64,000 nucleotides of DNA from assembly GCA_003952965.2 (NCBI GenBank), contig CM025850.1, positions 33,354,171-33,418,170 of the forward strand, read 5' to 3'. Positions 1-13,450 of the stretch are shown in pieces. Origin of the DNA: Morella rubra. Taxonomy: Eukaryota > Streptophyta > Magnoliopsida > Fagales > Myricaceae. The position numbers were made by a program, and so were the translations under genes. How positions within the stretch are numbered: the stretch's first letter is position 1; each line of letters starts with the position of its first letter. The notes beneath the pieces were generated by a model. That model was not told the DNA's origin. It did no database searches and was given only the letters and a program-made list of their open reading frames with translations.

Positions 1-1545
1 CATACAGGGTGGTGCAGCCCACTACGGTGCACGCGATAATGGTTCGTAAAGCTGAGCCTAGGCGCACACGCCACAAAGCTTGCGCTCCGACCGTGCTTGG
101 CGCCGCTGCTGGTGACATTTCTGTATGTGGAGTTATTTGGTTTTGTATTTATGCAAGCTTCTTCGAAAGAACTGGGAGGAGAAACACATCGATCTCACAT
201 GGAGTAAAGTCTGTTGGAGAGTAAATTTATAGTCTGAAAAATCAACACGCGTTAAACTTTGACAACTTACTAATTAGATGGAATAATCGTTCATGTTAGT
301 GGAGATCCAAGGGTGCATGGCCGGTTGTCTTTTCCCATCGCCGGCGCCCCAAAAGAAAACATTTTAACTTTATTAATAGGTCTTCCGGCACAAGTGTATG
401 CACTGAAAAAGGGACTAAAGAGATCAAAAGAGTGACTCGTGAACAGTGATCGATCGACACTGGTTGACATAACCTGTGCAGACCGTGATTAAGTGCCCTA
501 AGTTAAACAACTTGGTACTTACAATCAATATACTACAAAATTGCCCACGGTGACTCAATAATTGAAAGGACGTACTTTTACTCCTAGACATACTGTATTA
601 ATTGGGTGGGCGTATGTCCGGACTTAAATGGTATTTGGGTGGTGAAGCCCGTTCAAGTCCCTTCAGCAGATCATGAACACACGAAGCCGTGTCTTAGTGT
701 CTAGCCTTCAATTCAAGGAAAGCTAATTAGATGCTTGTAATTATTAAGGAATCCAAAATTTGAAAAGGAGTAATGTGCAGATACGGGACGAACGCATGCA
801 AAAACTATATGTTAAGCTACTATGTTGGACCACTTGCTCTTAATTTCCCATGATCGATTCTAATTATATGACATATTTATGAAGTAATAGAGTAAACGGC
901 ACGCAGTTTAAGCACAAGCCTCCCGATGTACTTAGCGGCCTCCAATTGATTGGCTGTTATTCATGAACCTTTAATAACTCTTTTCAAGTGAATTGATCTT
1001 CTCTTCTTTCTCTGATTTGTCATTTGGTTTTGTACGAAGAATACGTACATCTCAGGAACTGTTTGTTTATATCACAAGAAAATCACCACTCTGAAGTCGC
1101 GTACGTAGCAATTAGAAATTCAGAAACGTATGACTAAATGGGTTAGAAGACCCAGGGAACGTACGTTCAAGTTTCAACCATGGTGGATAAAAGTTCCTTA
1201 AGAATATTAAAGATCAATTATGAATAAGAATCATCCATCACCATTGCACAAAAATCAAACAAACACGTGACGTGATTTTTTATCCGCCACCCCAATCACC
1301 TTCGTAGTTCGCAGGAGAATACCGTAATATGCTTGTTTCTAGAATCAGTTCCATTCTCTTCTCGATACAAATGGATTGCGAATTGTCCTGGTGAACAGAC
1401 AACCTAGCTAAGAAAATAAGTGAACCAAAACCCCTGCAAATACTCTGCAACTAGCAAATCAAAGTGACAGGTCATTTAGATGTATATAGAAAAGGTCGAC
1501 GGCGTTGTTAAGTTGCATGCAATACAAACAGATAAGTTTATTAAT
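1..1545. other. Intergenic, no gene recognised
   Basis: No open frame here resembles a known protein and no repeat boundary could be fixed. The stretch is ordinary AT-rich plant spacer up to the copia insertion. One short open frame near 9-224 has no recognisable domain. Confidence 0.5.
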
Positions 1546-1550
1546 GTTCT

Positions 1551-1846
1551 TGAAAAACTTCTCACGCTAGATATAATTTTGGCTTGAGTAACTTAACTTG
1601 TTGCTCGTATTCATTCAATATATATAGAAGATGTACATCAGTTCGTTTACATTTGAATTTCATAATTACGGATAACTAACTAATTCAAAAACAGATAAAT
1701 GTCATCTATACAGTTGTCGAGCCTCATCCTTTTGTGACTTATCGGGTTGTTTTGTTTCCATATCTTCTTGGCATGTTATCTGCAGATTTGGTGGTTTGGT
1801 TGCCATATCTTCTGATTCCGTTATCTGCAAATTTGGTTGGTTAACA
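1551..1846 (-). repeat. Copia 3' LTR
   Basis: This copy starts TGAAAAACTT and ends TTGGTTAACA on the plus strand. A polypurine tract on the minus strand directly abuts it at 1847, which makes it the 3' LTR of the minus-strand element. Confidence 0.9.
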
Positions 1847-4800
1847 CCCCCCCTCAAGCGAAGGGGAGAGGTAATAACACGAAGCTTGTTGCGAAGAAGA
1901 ACAAAGCGTGCAGAACTTAGAGGTTTAGTAAAAATATCGGCCACTGATCCACCGTAGCAATATAACGAGCTGAAATGTCGTTGTTAACAACCTTTTCTCT
2001 AACAAAATGATAATCCACTTTAATATGTTTTGTGCGAGCATGAAAGACAGGATTGGATGCTAAGGCCAAAGCTCCAATATTGTTGCACTAAAGAATGGGA
2101 GTAGAGGACAGAGAAACATTCAAGTCTTTGAGAAGCATTTGAATCCAGTAAAGATCAGCAGTAGCAACAGCCATGGCTCGGTACTCAGCCTCAGTACTGG
2201 ATTGAGAGACAACACCTTGTTTCTTTGCACTTAAGAGACGAGGCAAGAACCAAGAAATACCCCAAAACTAGTTGTGGAACGCCTGTCGTCGGGATTTCCA
2301 GCCCAATCGGAATCACAGAAGGCTTGAAGTGTAAGAGACCCATTAGTGAAATGAAGGCCATGATCAGCAGTGCCTTTAAGATAACGAAGAACGCGTTTAG
2401 CAGCAGCCCAATGAATGGTAGTGGGTGAATGCATAAACTGGCAAAGGGTGTTCACAGCATAAGATATTTTCGGCCTTGTTAAAGTACAGTACTGTAATGC
2501 TCCAACAACCTGTCTGTAATCCGTGGCATCTGGAAGTGGATCACCATTTGAATTAGTGAGCTTTCCACTAGAACTGAGTGGTGTAGATGTAGATGTAGAT
2601 TTAGCCCCAAGCATCCTTGTTCTATGCAATAGATCCACAATGTATTTGGATTGGTTGAGATGTAAACCATGACCATCCCGTGTAGCTTGAATGCCCCAAA
2701 AGAAAGCAAGATCACCAAGATCCTTCAATGCAAATTGTTCATTGAGATGAGTAATCAGCAAGTTTATAAGGTCAGCACTAGTACTGATAATGATAATATC
2801 GTCAACATATACCAGAAAATATATCAGAGTGGTGCCTTTGTGAAACACAAACAATGAATGGTCCACCACAGACTCAAGAAAGCCTAAATTTGTTTAGGCC
2901 TGTAAGGACGATTAAACCAAGCTCGGGGCTTGTTTCAAGCCATAGAGAGCCTTCTGTAGATGACAAACATAAGCAGGCTTTGTTTTATCAATAAAGCCTT
3001 GAGGTTGTTCCATAAACAGCTCTTCATCAAGTACTCCATGTAAGAATGCGTTCGAGACATCCAATTGTTTAATAGGCCATGAGAAATGAATAGCTAGAGC
3101 AAGTACCAACCGAATAGTAGTTGGTTTAATGACAGGACTAAAAGTCTCAAAATAGTCTATCCCTCCTTGCTGATCAAAACCCTTTGCGACAAGTCTCGCT
3201 TTAAACCGTTCAATACTCCCATCAGACTTTTGCTTCACCTTATACACCCACTTATTGCAGATAACATTCTTATGCATAGGTCTAGGACATAGAGTCCAAG
3301 TACCATTAGCCAAGAGGGCATCAAATTCAGCACCCATTGCCTCTCTCCATTCCTTGTGTTTAACTGCTTGAGAAAAACATGTAGGCTCCATAGGAACTTT
3401 CGGTATAAAGAATGCTTTAAAAGGATGCTTGGTAGTGTAATATAACTGATAATCTAGATAGAGCTTGGGTGTAGAATGACCTGTGTGAGATCTTGTCACA
3501 ATAGAAGATGTAGGTGCTGGTGTTGTGGCTTCAGTCTCATTATGGGGCACTAAAGGGACAATAAAAGAGGATGGAGCATCGACAGAAGGTTGAAGTGCCT
3601 CTGATGGTTCAAATTGAGGTTGTTCTGAGTCTGAAGAAGTTGAAATGTTGTTATCTGCAAGAGTGTCATTTATTGCAGATAGAGATACTTGATTGTTAGC
3701 ATTTTGTATAGGAGGAACAAAGCAAGGAGAAGACTCACTGGCAAACTGAGAGGAGGTTTGGACCATATCCTTTGCTGGAAAAGAGTGTTCATCAAAGACG
3801 ACATTCCTGGATATGTAGACACGGCCAGAATTAGGATCTAAGCACCTATAACTGTGATGATTAACAATATACCCAAGAAAGATGCATTTCTTACTACGAA
3901 ACAATAATTTGTGAGCATTATAAGGACGTAAAAGGGGAAAACAGGAACAACCAAATATTTTCAAGATTGAATAATCCGGTTTTGAGTTAAGTAATTTGGC
4001 ATATGGGGAACAATGTTGCAAAATAGAAGTTGGCATTCTATTAATAAGATAGACGACAGTGTTAAAAGCATCCACCCAATATTTCGTAGATAAATGTGAC
4101 TGAGCAAGTAGGGCTAGCCCAGTTTCTACGATATGATAGTGTTTTTGTTCGGAAATGACGTTTTGTTGAGGTGTATGGGGACATGAAATACAGTGAAAGA
4201 TACCATGTTGAGCAAGATAGGCCTTGAAGTGGTGAAAGGTATATTCACCTCCACCATCAGATTGTAAGGTTTTTATTTTGCTTGACAAAAGATTTTCAAC
4301 AAGAGATTTGAATTTGACAAAGCAAGTGAACACATTGGATTTAGCTTGTAGTGGAAATAACCAAGTAAATCTGCCAAATTCATCAATAAAAATAACATAG
4401 AATTTACAGCCACTTATTGATGGAACTGGGGATGTCCAAACATCTGAGTGAACAATTTCTAAAGGAGTTTCGACACACGAGACAAATCTGAAAAAGGCAA
4501 CTGCTTGCTTTTGGCTAGTTGACATGATTCGCAGATAGAGGACGTATTTGAATGAGGAGTGATTGGAAGATTGTGAGATTTGAGAACTTGATTGACGAGC
4601 TGCAGAGTGGGATGTCAGCGACTATGCCAAACTGAAAGTGTCGTTTTGACGCCAAAGAAAGCTATGACTTCGTTGGACTTATTGGGTGGCTGTTTGAAAT
4701 AGATAGGATATAGCCCATTCTCACTCTTGCCGTGCAACAGTGTCCTGCCTATTGACATGTCCTTCACAACAAAATAACCAGCAGTTAGTAAGAAACAACA

Positions 4801-6081
4801 ATCATTATCTACACAAAATTTCTAAATAGACAAGATTTGTAGCAACATTCGGATAATAAAGAACATTTTTCAAACCAAGATTATTGGGCAGAGAGACAAA
4901 ACCAGTGTTGGTTATCGGTAAGGATGATCCATTCCCAACAGCCACAGTTTCATTGCTTGGTAAGGTTGTTGCAAACTCAGATTCTCTAGTGCTGCTGTAA
5001 TATGATTATTAGCACCACTATCAGCAAACCAAGGTTGTTCATCTTGAGCCACATGAGTATGGGCTACCATTGCAGCTAGTTCTACTGGAGGATGCCGACC
5101 CTAAAAGGAGAAATCCATTCTGTGTAGAAATCCAATGCTTGATGATTGGACTTGCCACATATTTGACAAGGTGTACGGATGGGAGTGAAAGGCGAGTTTG
5201 GATTTTATTGCCCATGGTTTGAGCTAGATTTTGATGGATTCTGGAAGTTAGGTGTAAAGGAAGGCTTTGTGTTTTGGCCTTTTTGAGGGTAAGGTCCTTT
5301 GTTGTTTCTAAGTTTCCTATTAGAAGAATGGCCTTGTCGGTTGGTAAACATAGCAAAAGTGTCATTGTTAGGTGGAACTGACTGAATTTGACTTTCAAGA
5401 AGAGTTTCATAATTCAAGAGTTCATCTTGAAATTCTTGAAATGAAAGGCTAGACTCTCGAGTAGCAAAAGAAAATGAAGTAATAAATAGGTAATATGCAG
5501 GTTTCAGTCCACTTACTATGTGGTTAATGAGCTCTTCATCCTCCACAACTTTGCTGGCTGCAACTAGTTGATCAGCCCAATTCTTTGCACCTCGAATATA
5601 ATCTGAACAAGTTTTTGATCCTTGTTTAAGGCTCTGAAGTTGTCTCTGTAAATAGGCAATACGAGTGCGAGAGTGTCAAGCAAAACATGTAACGAGAGAG
5701 TCCCATACTTGCATAGCTGTATTCAAACCATATACAGTGCCAAGGACATTCTCTGACAAAGTAGCATTTATCCAGCTGAGGACAAATTGATGCTTTTTGT
5801 TCCAAGTGACAAACTTTGGATCAATAATAGAAGTAACTTTTCCTTCTGCATCATAAGTGAATTTAGCTGGACAAGGTTCTGAACTATCTATAAGACCTAC
5901 CAAGTCATGGCTCCTGAGTTCCGGCATCAACTGTGATTCCCAGAGAAGATAATTAGAAGAATTCAATTTGATGGAAATCAGATTGGAAAAGTTTTGAGGA
6001 ATGAATGTGGTGTTGGTTGAAGAGCTAGCGGAAGCCATATCAAAATGAGATTGTTAGTGTGAACCTAAGGCTCCGATACCA

Positions 6082-6389
6082 TGAAAAACTTCTCTCACGC
6101 TAGATATGATTTTGGCTTGAGCAACTTAACTTGTTGCTCGTATTCATTCAATATATATAGAAGATGTATCAGTTCGTTTACATTTGAATTTCATAATTAC
6201 AGATAACTAACTAATTCAAAATAAATTCGAAAATAGATAAATATTATCTATACAATTGTCGAGCCTTCTCCTTTTGTGACTTATCAGGTTGTTTTGTTTC
6301 CATATCTTCTTAGGCATGTTGTCTGCAGATTTGGTGGTTTGGTTGTCATATTTTCTTATTCCATTATCTGCAGATTTGGTTGGTTAACA
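6082..6389 (-). repeat. Copia 5' LTR
   Basis: It has the same termini as the copy at 1551-1846. The initiator-Met primer-binding site lies immediately inside it at about 6069-6081. It is about 12 bases longer than its partner. Confidence 0.9.
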
Positions 6390-6394
6390 CTTCT

Positions 6395-7770
6395 TAATAT
6401 GGACTCTTGGTGTCCCTTGGCGTGAAGAGTGGGGGCCTCGAGAGGCATATATATTTGTGTTAGTCAATATAAGATACATGACACGAATTGTATAGATGGA
6501 AACAAGTCGCTATGAGTGATGTGATGCGTAATCAATTGGTTAAATTTACATAGTTAGTGAACAGACAAGATCAAGAGTCATGTCATAGCAAAAAATACTT
6601 TTACTTGGGCTCCTGTGGATGAAGAGAGTGATGGATAACTCTTCGAGATTTACTTCATTCAAATTTAATCGCGTCCATCTGAGCAAGGTATATATAAGTG
6701 AAATTAATGGATATAAACGTTTGAAATTTTTTGGTGATTTCATCCTTCTATGTCCTAAGTTATTGAACAAATATGGCGCCCAACGTTTTGGAATTAACTA
6801 TAGATGCCCCACAATCGTCAAAGAAATTGTACCCATGGGATTTGTTGAGCGACCATATGGTGGATAGAGCTCCCTCTGCCCGAGGGTGAGGGGCGAGCTA
6901 AGCGTGGTAGATTAGGAAAAAACCTGGCCGACTGGTTTATGCTGGTCTGAGGCTTGAGCCTTACTCGCAAGCCATTCATTTTGTAACATGAACTAATGAT
7001 GTCCACGAATTCCGTGTGTAAGGTGTGGGCATAAATCTCAAGTAAGGGGCTCATTAATAAGCTCGTATTCGAGTGCCATTTTTTAAAGAAAAAATAAAAA
7101 ATTGTATGAAATGCATCATTGAAAAAGTTCGAGATTGTACACAAGAAGGAAAGGTCGGGATAACTCAATAATTGAAAGGATGAATTTACATTCTTTAACT
7201 AACCATAACTAGTGCTCCAACATATTTGTTGTTTTTCTAAAGAGCAATCAGGATGCATGTAGATTTGCAGATACATATATACATCGTTTCGTGTTTAATT
7301 CAAAACTTGAGTGGCTGGAGATAAGGATGGAGTTGGGTATGTATAAAAAAAAACGAAGGAACAAATTATGAACAAAATTGGATTGTGAGTCATATCCAAT
7401 CAAAGTGGCACCGATATTGACGCATCCCAAGATTGGATAACTAGATCATATATTAACGAGTTTCCAGCACATCCCCCACTGATTGGGCTCTTCATCACCA
7501 AATTCTATGGACATGTTCGTTTTCGTGAAATTTTTAGAATTTGAATTCAACTCTCTAAAATTACAATCCCAACATTACTTCTACACAAATACCAATACAA
7601 CTCAATATTACTTTTTTTTTTTTCCAAACATTAATAGTACTTAACAACTTCTACACAAATAATAATAATAATAAAATTCTAACGTTACTTAAATATTTAC
7701 ATCATACTTAAAATTCTTAAAATTTTATCAAAACGAATGTGACCATAATTTGCTATGATACTCGATTTGT
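6395..7770. other. Intergenic, no gene recognised
   Basis: AT-rich spacer between the copia element and the LINE. No coding similarity, RNA gene or clear repeat boundary was seen. Confidence 0.5.
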
Positions 7771-7782
7771 CATTTTTTTTTT

Positions 7783-9260
7783 CTAAATAAAGATTGCATT
7801 AAAACGGAATCGACATTCATGGGGGAAACCAAGGATTGTCGCTCGAGAGAATAGAAACAGGGATACAAGATAGTGGGATATTCCCCACTAAATTTTCAGT
7901 ACAGGCCCACTTTGCCACTCTATGAGCAAATTCATTCGCCTATCTTTTTACATGATTACAGACCCAATCCTCATTAGAATCAACTAAACAACGAATGGCA
8001 TCCACAATAGTAGCTATTTGCCATACTGCATCAGATCTGCCATGTCTAAGAGCATCATTGAACAAAGAATCCCCTTTCAACAAGATATGACGATAAGAAG
8101 AAAAGAAGCCTCTTGAGCAGCATGAAGAGCTACCCATGCCTCGCCCACAAATGGACTGCATGGAGGTAACCTCTTAGTTCGAACAAAGAGGACATGACCT
8201 TCTGAATCCTTACAGATAGCACTGCAAGAGAAAAGGTCTTGCGAATAGCAATGTCAAAGTTAATTTTCCAAGAAGTCACAGGAGGGGGATGCCAAATTGG
8301 GGCCGGATGGAGAGCTAGTTCTTGCCAAGCAGCTATTATCTCGAAATAGCGCTTGTAGATCAACCGAATGAGAGCAGAAACGTCCAGCTCTCCTCTATGG
8401 TGAAAAATCTGGTTTCTAAAATACCAAATAGAGTCAAATAAAATAGCAGTAAATCGGAGGAAGTTATTATGTAGATCCAATGGAAGATTTAGCATTTGGG
8501 CAGATTTGAGGATGATCTAAATCCAATTCGAAATACTCTGGGAATGGGTATGGTGAATAGCAAGCGGCCAAGGGGCTTCCTTCCAAGCGATCCACGCAGT
8601 TGGACATTTAAAAAAGAGATGAACTAAAGACTCACCTTCATGGTGACAAAAACCATAAATATTATCATCTAAAGAATGATGAAGAGATCGCTTAGTGTTA
8701 GACTTGCATGGGAGACAATTACAAGCAATCTTCCATAATAGCAGTGTGAGGCGATCTTGCAAGGGAGCTCGCCAAAGGTGTTTCCAGTCAACGTCAATAA
8801 AGGTGGAATAACTTTGATTTCAGTGGCTTGCAAGGAGTGAATAAGCTGACTTCAAGGATAATTTACCATTACTAGAGGCTGTCCAAATTAGAGTATCAAG
8901 ATGGTTGGCACGAGGAGCATGAAAAGAAAGAATAGCTTCAACATCCTCATCACAAAACAGGGACCGAATCAGATTGGCATTCCAAGAGTTAGAAAAAGGG
9001 AGAGTGAGAGAATCAACCATCACCTCCTCATCCATGATGGTAGAATTCATTCTTGGAACCGGTGCATGAGGAGATGGAAAGGGCAGCCAAGGGTCACACC
9101 AGACCCGAATAGCAACCCTAGACCCAATTTGATACTAGATGGCCTCTTTAAGAATACCAGCCACCCTAGTAAGGCCACGCCAAAACCAGGAGTCACTAGC
9201 TTTGCCACGGGTGTCCCAAATACTCGATTGCCATTAATAATGTCTCACCGAAGCAATTTC
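7783..9260 (-). mobile_element. L1-type LINE, 5'-truncated ORF2 tail
   Basis: Minus-strand frames give the C-terminal half of a plant LINE ORF2 protein. First is a stretch with the conserved DPWLP-type motif (about 9080-9260). Next is the reverse-transcriptase zinc-binding domain, with the C-X2-H...H-X3-C cluster in a 'FCHHEGESLVHLFFKC' context (about 8520-8830). Last is an RNase H fold ending in 'NEFAHRVAKWA' (about 7850-8260), with a stop near 7817. The 3' end is a short A-tail, seen as ten T at 7773-7782, right after the element. The reverse transcriptase itself is absent, so this is a 5'-truncated copy, and the frames are interrupted. I found no target duplication. The upstream limit is approximate. 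Confidence 0.82.
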
Positions 9261-9559
9261 GTATATTTTGCAATTGTTGACTACCCATTACATCAAAGAG
9301 CATCAAAGCTGGGATGGTCATGTAGCTAGGCGACTTGGCCCAAACAAATTCTACTGATCTCTATCTTTTATACAATTATTGTGCTTTGATTTTTTTTTTA
9401 ATTATACTTTATACTCTCGAACAATTTTTTTTTTTATAAGTACTCTCGAACAAAAATTATACAATTATTTCGATTCCCATGTCAGGATGGAGGGAAACTC
9501 ATTACTCTCGTATTATCCTACTACAAAAAAAAAAAAAAAAACCAACTTTAACAACAGTC

Positions 9560-9900
9560 AGGTAAAAAAAACCACTGCTAAAACTACTATAACTCCATCA
9601 CAATAGGCTATAGCAGCAGTTTTGGTGACTGGTGGTGAAAATTTGGATTTATAGCTGCGTTTGTAATCGCCGTTATAGACCTGGAGTGCAATTTTTTTTT
9701 TGTTAACAACATTTCCCTAAAACGCCACTATAAGTCTTTAGCAGCGTTTTAAACACTGTTATATCTTAATTTTGTTGTACGTTTAAACATCTACAACAAA
9801 GTTTTGTGACCGTTGCTAAAAACATATGCCAACGTTTTTTTTTTTTTTTTGGGTTTGGTAGGTATGTGCTAACGTTTTTAATACGCCACTAAATCATTTT
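9560..9900. repeat. CACTA left subterminal repeat array
   Basis: Several scattered copies of a GC-box such as TTTAGCAGCGTTTTAA sit in both orientations within AT-rich DNA just inside the left terminus. They match the array at the right end. Confidence 0.7.
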
Positions 9901-10583
9901 TAAAAACCTGCATTTTTTCTTGATTTTCTTATAATACAAATTTTAATTAATTGATGTAAAAACATAAGAAAATGTGTAATAAAACAAAATATATTTCATC
10001 ATTGACTAAATAACCACGTCTTACAAGTTTTGCAACGAACATAAAGAAGTTCTAAAAGTTTCTACGTAGTCTAAAAAATAACAAGTAATAACATTTAACA
10101 ACAAATAACTATAAATTTAATCCTTGGCAACTTCAGTGCTTTAGCACCATCTACACCAATACTGTTTGCACCATCATCACTAGCACCATCACCATAATCA
10201 TTGGTTGCAATTGTAATATTGAAAAATTAACAAACAGTAATATTTTGAACAAAGATAAAAATAAATAAATTCAAACACAAGAGCTTAGTGCACAGTTAAT
10301 AATAAGGACAAAAGTATTATGACTACATAGAGTTTATCTTCAAACATGTTGCGTTTGTTATAGATTAAAACACTGCTGATTATTGAGTGAGAAAAGATGT
10401 AGTGACAACACCTTTTTGTGTTCGTTATCCCACAAGTCAAAAAATATCAGCCCAAGCCGGAGCGCTTATGGACTAAGCCTCACAAAAAATCTCATTTTAA
10501 ACCGTAAACACTTTTCATTGAATCGGGTCGGGTACTATCCGGGTCAGATATAAAAAATCAGGCTCCACATAGCCTAACATAAT

Positions 10584-11216
10584 CACAAGCAGAGGCAAGG
10601 AGGGGGCGAACAAGGGCCACTGCCCTAGTTGGCTCCCCCCCCCCCCCCCCCAAAAAAAAAAAATTTTTACACCTAATTTTATTTTTTTACCAGGCCTACC
10701 TCCCTTTGCCCCCTGAAAACTCAACTTGCCCCCCTTGCCTGCCCAACTCTGAGCATATGACTCCAGTTCCAAATGCTATATCGCTTTATGTAAACTGATA
10801 GCTTCTGATCTTCTTCAGGACTCCATAAGCCGTTCTTGAAAGCCATACTCTCAATGTGTGCCGCGTTCACCATTTCTATTGAGGTCTGGTTCATGTACAT
10901 CACTCGCAAAACACAAAATAGTATATATATACATAGGCAATTTCTTTTTGCAAAAAAATCCACGTGCTTGAATGGTTTAATTTTTGTAAGTCAATATATT
11001 TTAGACTACAAAGATATATAAGCATATAGGGAGGGTCCATCTAGCATATATATTAATTTAAATAGTACGGTGCGTGTATTTCAATATTTTTAGTGTTTTT
11101 AGTCTTTAATTTTTGATATTTTAACTCTTAAGAAATTATTTTCCATAGTAATTTTTTTTTTGTCATTTTACCTTAAGAGTTTGCCCCCTTTGATTGCATT
11201 CCTAGCTCCACCACTG
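10584..11216. mobile_element. hAT-like non-autonomous element carrying a MYB fragment
   Basis: An exact 8-bp direct repeat AACATAAT flanks the element (10576-10583 and 11217-11224), the duplication length of hAT transposons. The right terminus, reverse-complemented, begins CAGTGGTGGAGCTAGGA, a form common at plant hAT ends. The left terminus (CACAAGCAGAGGCAAGGA) aligns with it imperfectly. It lies inside the CACTA element, so it either inserted later or came along with it. The interior has a run of 17 C (10635-10651) and a MYB-like exon fragment, and no transposase. Confidence 0.65.
10740..10894 (-). pseudogene. R2R3-MYB first-repeat fragment
   Basis: The minus strand encodes 'FKNGLWSPEEDQKL' followed by 'YIKRYSIWNWSHM'. 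This matches the start of the first MYB repeat of plant R2R3-MYB factors: the G-x-W-[ST]-x-E-E-D core and two of the regularly spaced tryptophans. After about residue 50 the match ends in purine- and G-rich sequence, so only roughly the first half of R2 survives. There is no second repeat or activation region. The fragment lies inside the hAT-like element at 10584-11216, which suggests capture by the transposon. It is unlikely to make a working protein. Confidence 0.65.
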
Positions 11217-12920
11217 AACATAATGAACTTAAAAATTCAAACTTATCCTTGAACATTGCAGGCGCATGCTATATTATCAGCATTTAATACGAATAAGAAC
11301 CAATTTTAATTGAAAAATGAAAGTTGCGGCAACTTGGTGGCCAACTTAATCACTACCAAAGAAAATGAGGCCACTAAAGTTTTTTCAATCAACAGATTTG
11401 TGCAATTTAACATATGCAATACATTTTCAAATTTATCTAGGACATTATAGATATACTGAAAATAACCTAGCTTCTTTCATCATAAGTATATCCATTCAAC
11501 CATCATGCATCTCGCAATTCCATAGGAACAAAATTGAAGGGGAAGTTAGGGAAACATAGGAGCAACAGTCGGATATAGCCTACTTGAAACTTCTGTTGGT
11601 GAAAAATACTACTACCCATGCTAAAGGATGGACTCTGTGAGACCTGAAGAAAAGATGCATATTAAAAAAGGGAATTTGAAGTAGAAGAACTTCTTTGTAA
11701 AGTATCTCGAGGACATACAATTCAGGCTAAGAATTCATAGCTCTATAACATACCATGTAACCCCTGAACCTAAATAAAACAGGCAGTATTAAAACTAAAC
11801 TTAATTCGAATCACTTACACAACTTAAATAATTATTAGGGGAATATGTAGACTTCAACTAAGCTCCAAACTGAAGATTTACCAAACTTTCGCCAATAAAA
11901 GAATCTGGATAGCACCTAAAAGTAATTTAAAAATCTTCATATATCAACTGAAAATCCAAACTTCTTAGTTCTATATCACATAATGCTAGACAGCACATCT
12001 ATTAAGGTTAAATACCTTACTTTCACATATTATATGGCTAGATTAACTATGATCAAGCACCTCACACAATAAGTCTAATATTCAATAACTTGCGAGAAAA
12101 TATCAAAAGCAAAATATTAACTTTAAAGTGCTGTCAGTTTACTGAAATTATATTTAGATCAGATAGCCTTTTGACTACAAAATTTGTTCTGGGAGTTAGG
12201 AATACTCTAAAGAACCACCAAATTACTCAAATCTAACGACATGCCAAAATCAAGAAATGCCAAAATAAATCACAGCAGTCATACTTACACTTCAAGATCA
12301 TTTTAGGATTTTGAAATTGATTTCCAGCGACTGATATAAGTTACAGATTAACATATACGGTGTCTACACCTCAAAAACAATATACCAGAATATTATTTTG
12401 GTAATTCTTTATATATTCTCCCATTGCAAGAAAGCGGTATAACTGTTCTTCGAAATTTACCTCAGTAACTTCAATGTACCGAAGTTCGAAACGCACGGTG
12501 TGAATTAGAGGCGGTTGGAAACTTTGATTGGTGTAGACAATACATACTGATTCGGAAAAACAAAAGAGAAAATTATGAATTAGCAACAAAACAAAGCAAG
12601 AAGGAAATACTTTAACGGGAGAAAGAAGAGAAATTATGGAAAATAAAAATCCGGCGTGCGGTGGTGCAGCGTTCAGCGGCTTACGGAGAGAAAAATCTTA
12701 GACAGAGAAAACAGCAATGAGAGAGAAAACGACATGGAGAGAAAGAGAAAAACGAGAAAGCGCATGAGAGAGAAAAAGAGGACTAATAACTTACTTGGGC
12801 AGAGGCGAATGTTTGAAAGATGCTGACTACAGATGGTGAATTCCAAATTCACGGAACTGTTCCTATGAGGTTGTTGATAACCCTAAAATTTCTTTGAATG
12901 TATGAAACATAAGAACATTC

Positions 12921-13450
12921 TTAGTAGCTTATTTAAATTTAGCTCTCTACTTTAACTGAAAAACACACTTCTCTATTTTAACTATCAACTTTTTAAAAAC
13001 ACTCCAGCAGTTTCTCTATTTTAACTATCTATTTTTACTATTCTATTTAAATATTATTTTCAAAGATTTCTTTATTCTTTCTCTAATATTTATATTTTTA
13101 AATATTTGTTTTTAAAGGCTAGGAGAGGAAGAAAAGAAAAAGAAAAGAGAAGAGAGGGAGAACGTGAGAAAGAAAAGAAAAATAAATAAAAAGAAAATAA
13201 AGAGAGAGAGAGTGTGAGAGAAGAAAATAAAAAAAAAAAAAAGAAAAAGAAAGAAAAGAAAAAGATAGATATTAATATTTTAAGATAGTGAAGTGAATAG
13301 CGGTTCTCTAAAAATAGAGAATTACTCTTCACATGTTAAAATTTGTTATAATAAAATAGTTGTTACATGGTGTTTTTTGACTTTTTTATTAAATTGGTTC
13401 TCTATTCTAACCAAAATGTTAGAATAGAGAACCTGCGAAAAATGCTCTAA
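12921..13450. repeat. MITE-like foldback element
   Basis: The left end (TTAGTAGCTTATTTAAATTT, then CTCTCTACTTTAAC) and the reverse complement of the right end (TTAGAGCATTTTTCGCAGG, then TTCTCTATTCTAAC) align over about 35 bases. The inside repeats the TTCTCTATTTTAACTAT motif and holds a long purine-rich tract (13110-13270). The target duplication is unclear. It sits inside the CACTA element. Confidence 0.5.
13110..13268. repeat. Purine-rich low-complexity tract
   Basis: About 160 bases are almost only A and G (GAAAAG and GAGAGA units). It lies in the middle of the foldback element. Confidence 0.8.

Larger units (their letters stand above)
1551..6389 (-). mobile_element. Ty1/copia LTR retrotransposon, full-length fossil
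   Basis: Two direct LTRs of about 300 bp (1551-1846 and 6082-6389) both run TG...CA and are roughly 94% alike by eye. Next to the right LTR is a primer-binding site complementary to initiator tRNA-Met (reads TGGTATCGGAGCC on the minus strand). Next to the left LTR is a polypurine tract ending in seven G. The flanking 5-mers GTTCT (1546-1550) and CTTCT (6390-6394) differ at one base and are a likely target duplication. Parts on the minus strand in copia order: gag (about 5205-6038), protease with a DSGA-type active site (about 4980-5050), integrase (about 3500-4525), reverse transcriptase (about 2560-3420) and RNase H (about 1890-2560). The coding region is broken in several places. The LTR divergence suggests an age of a few million years. 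Confidence 0.93.

Noticed and set aside
9-224. 71-codon frame at the left edge
   Set aside because: No recognisable domain, no splice context and composition not clearly coding.
553-7185. Short shared phrase ACTCAATAATTGAAAGGA on both sides of the copia element
   Set aside because: It is only about 18 bases with no extended match, so it is not evidence of a larger repeat.
13090-13332. 80-codon minus-strand frame rich in Phe and Ser
   Set aside because: It is a translation of the purine-rich tract, not a gene.
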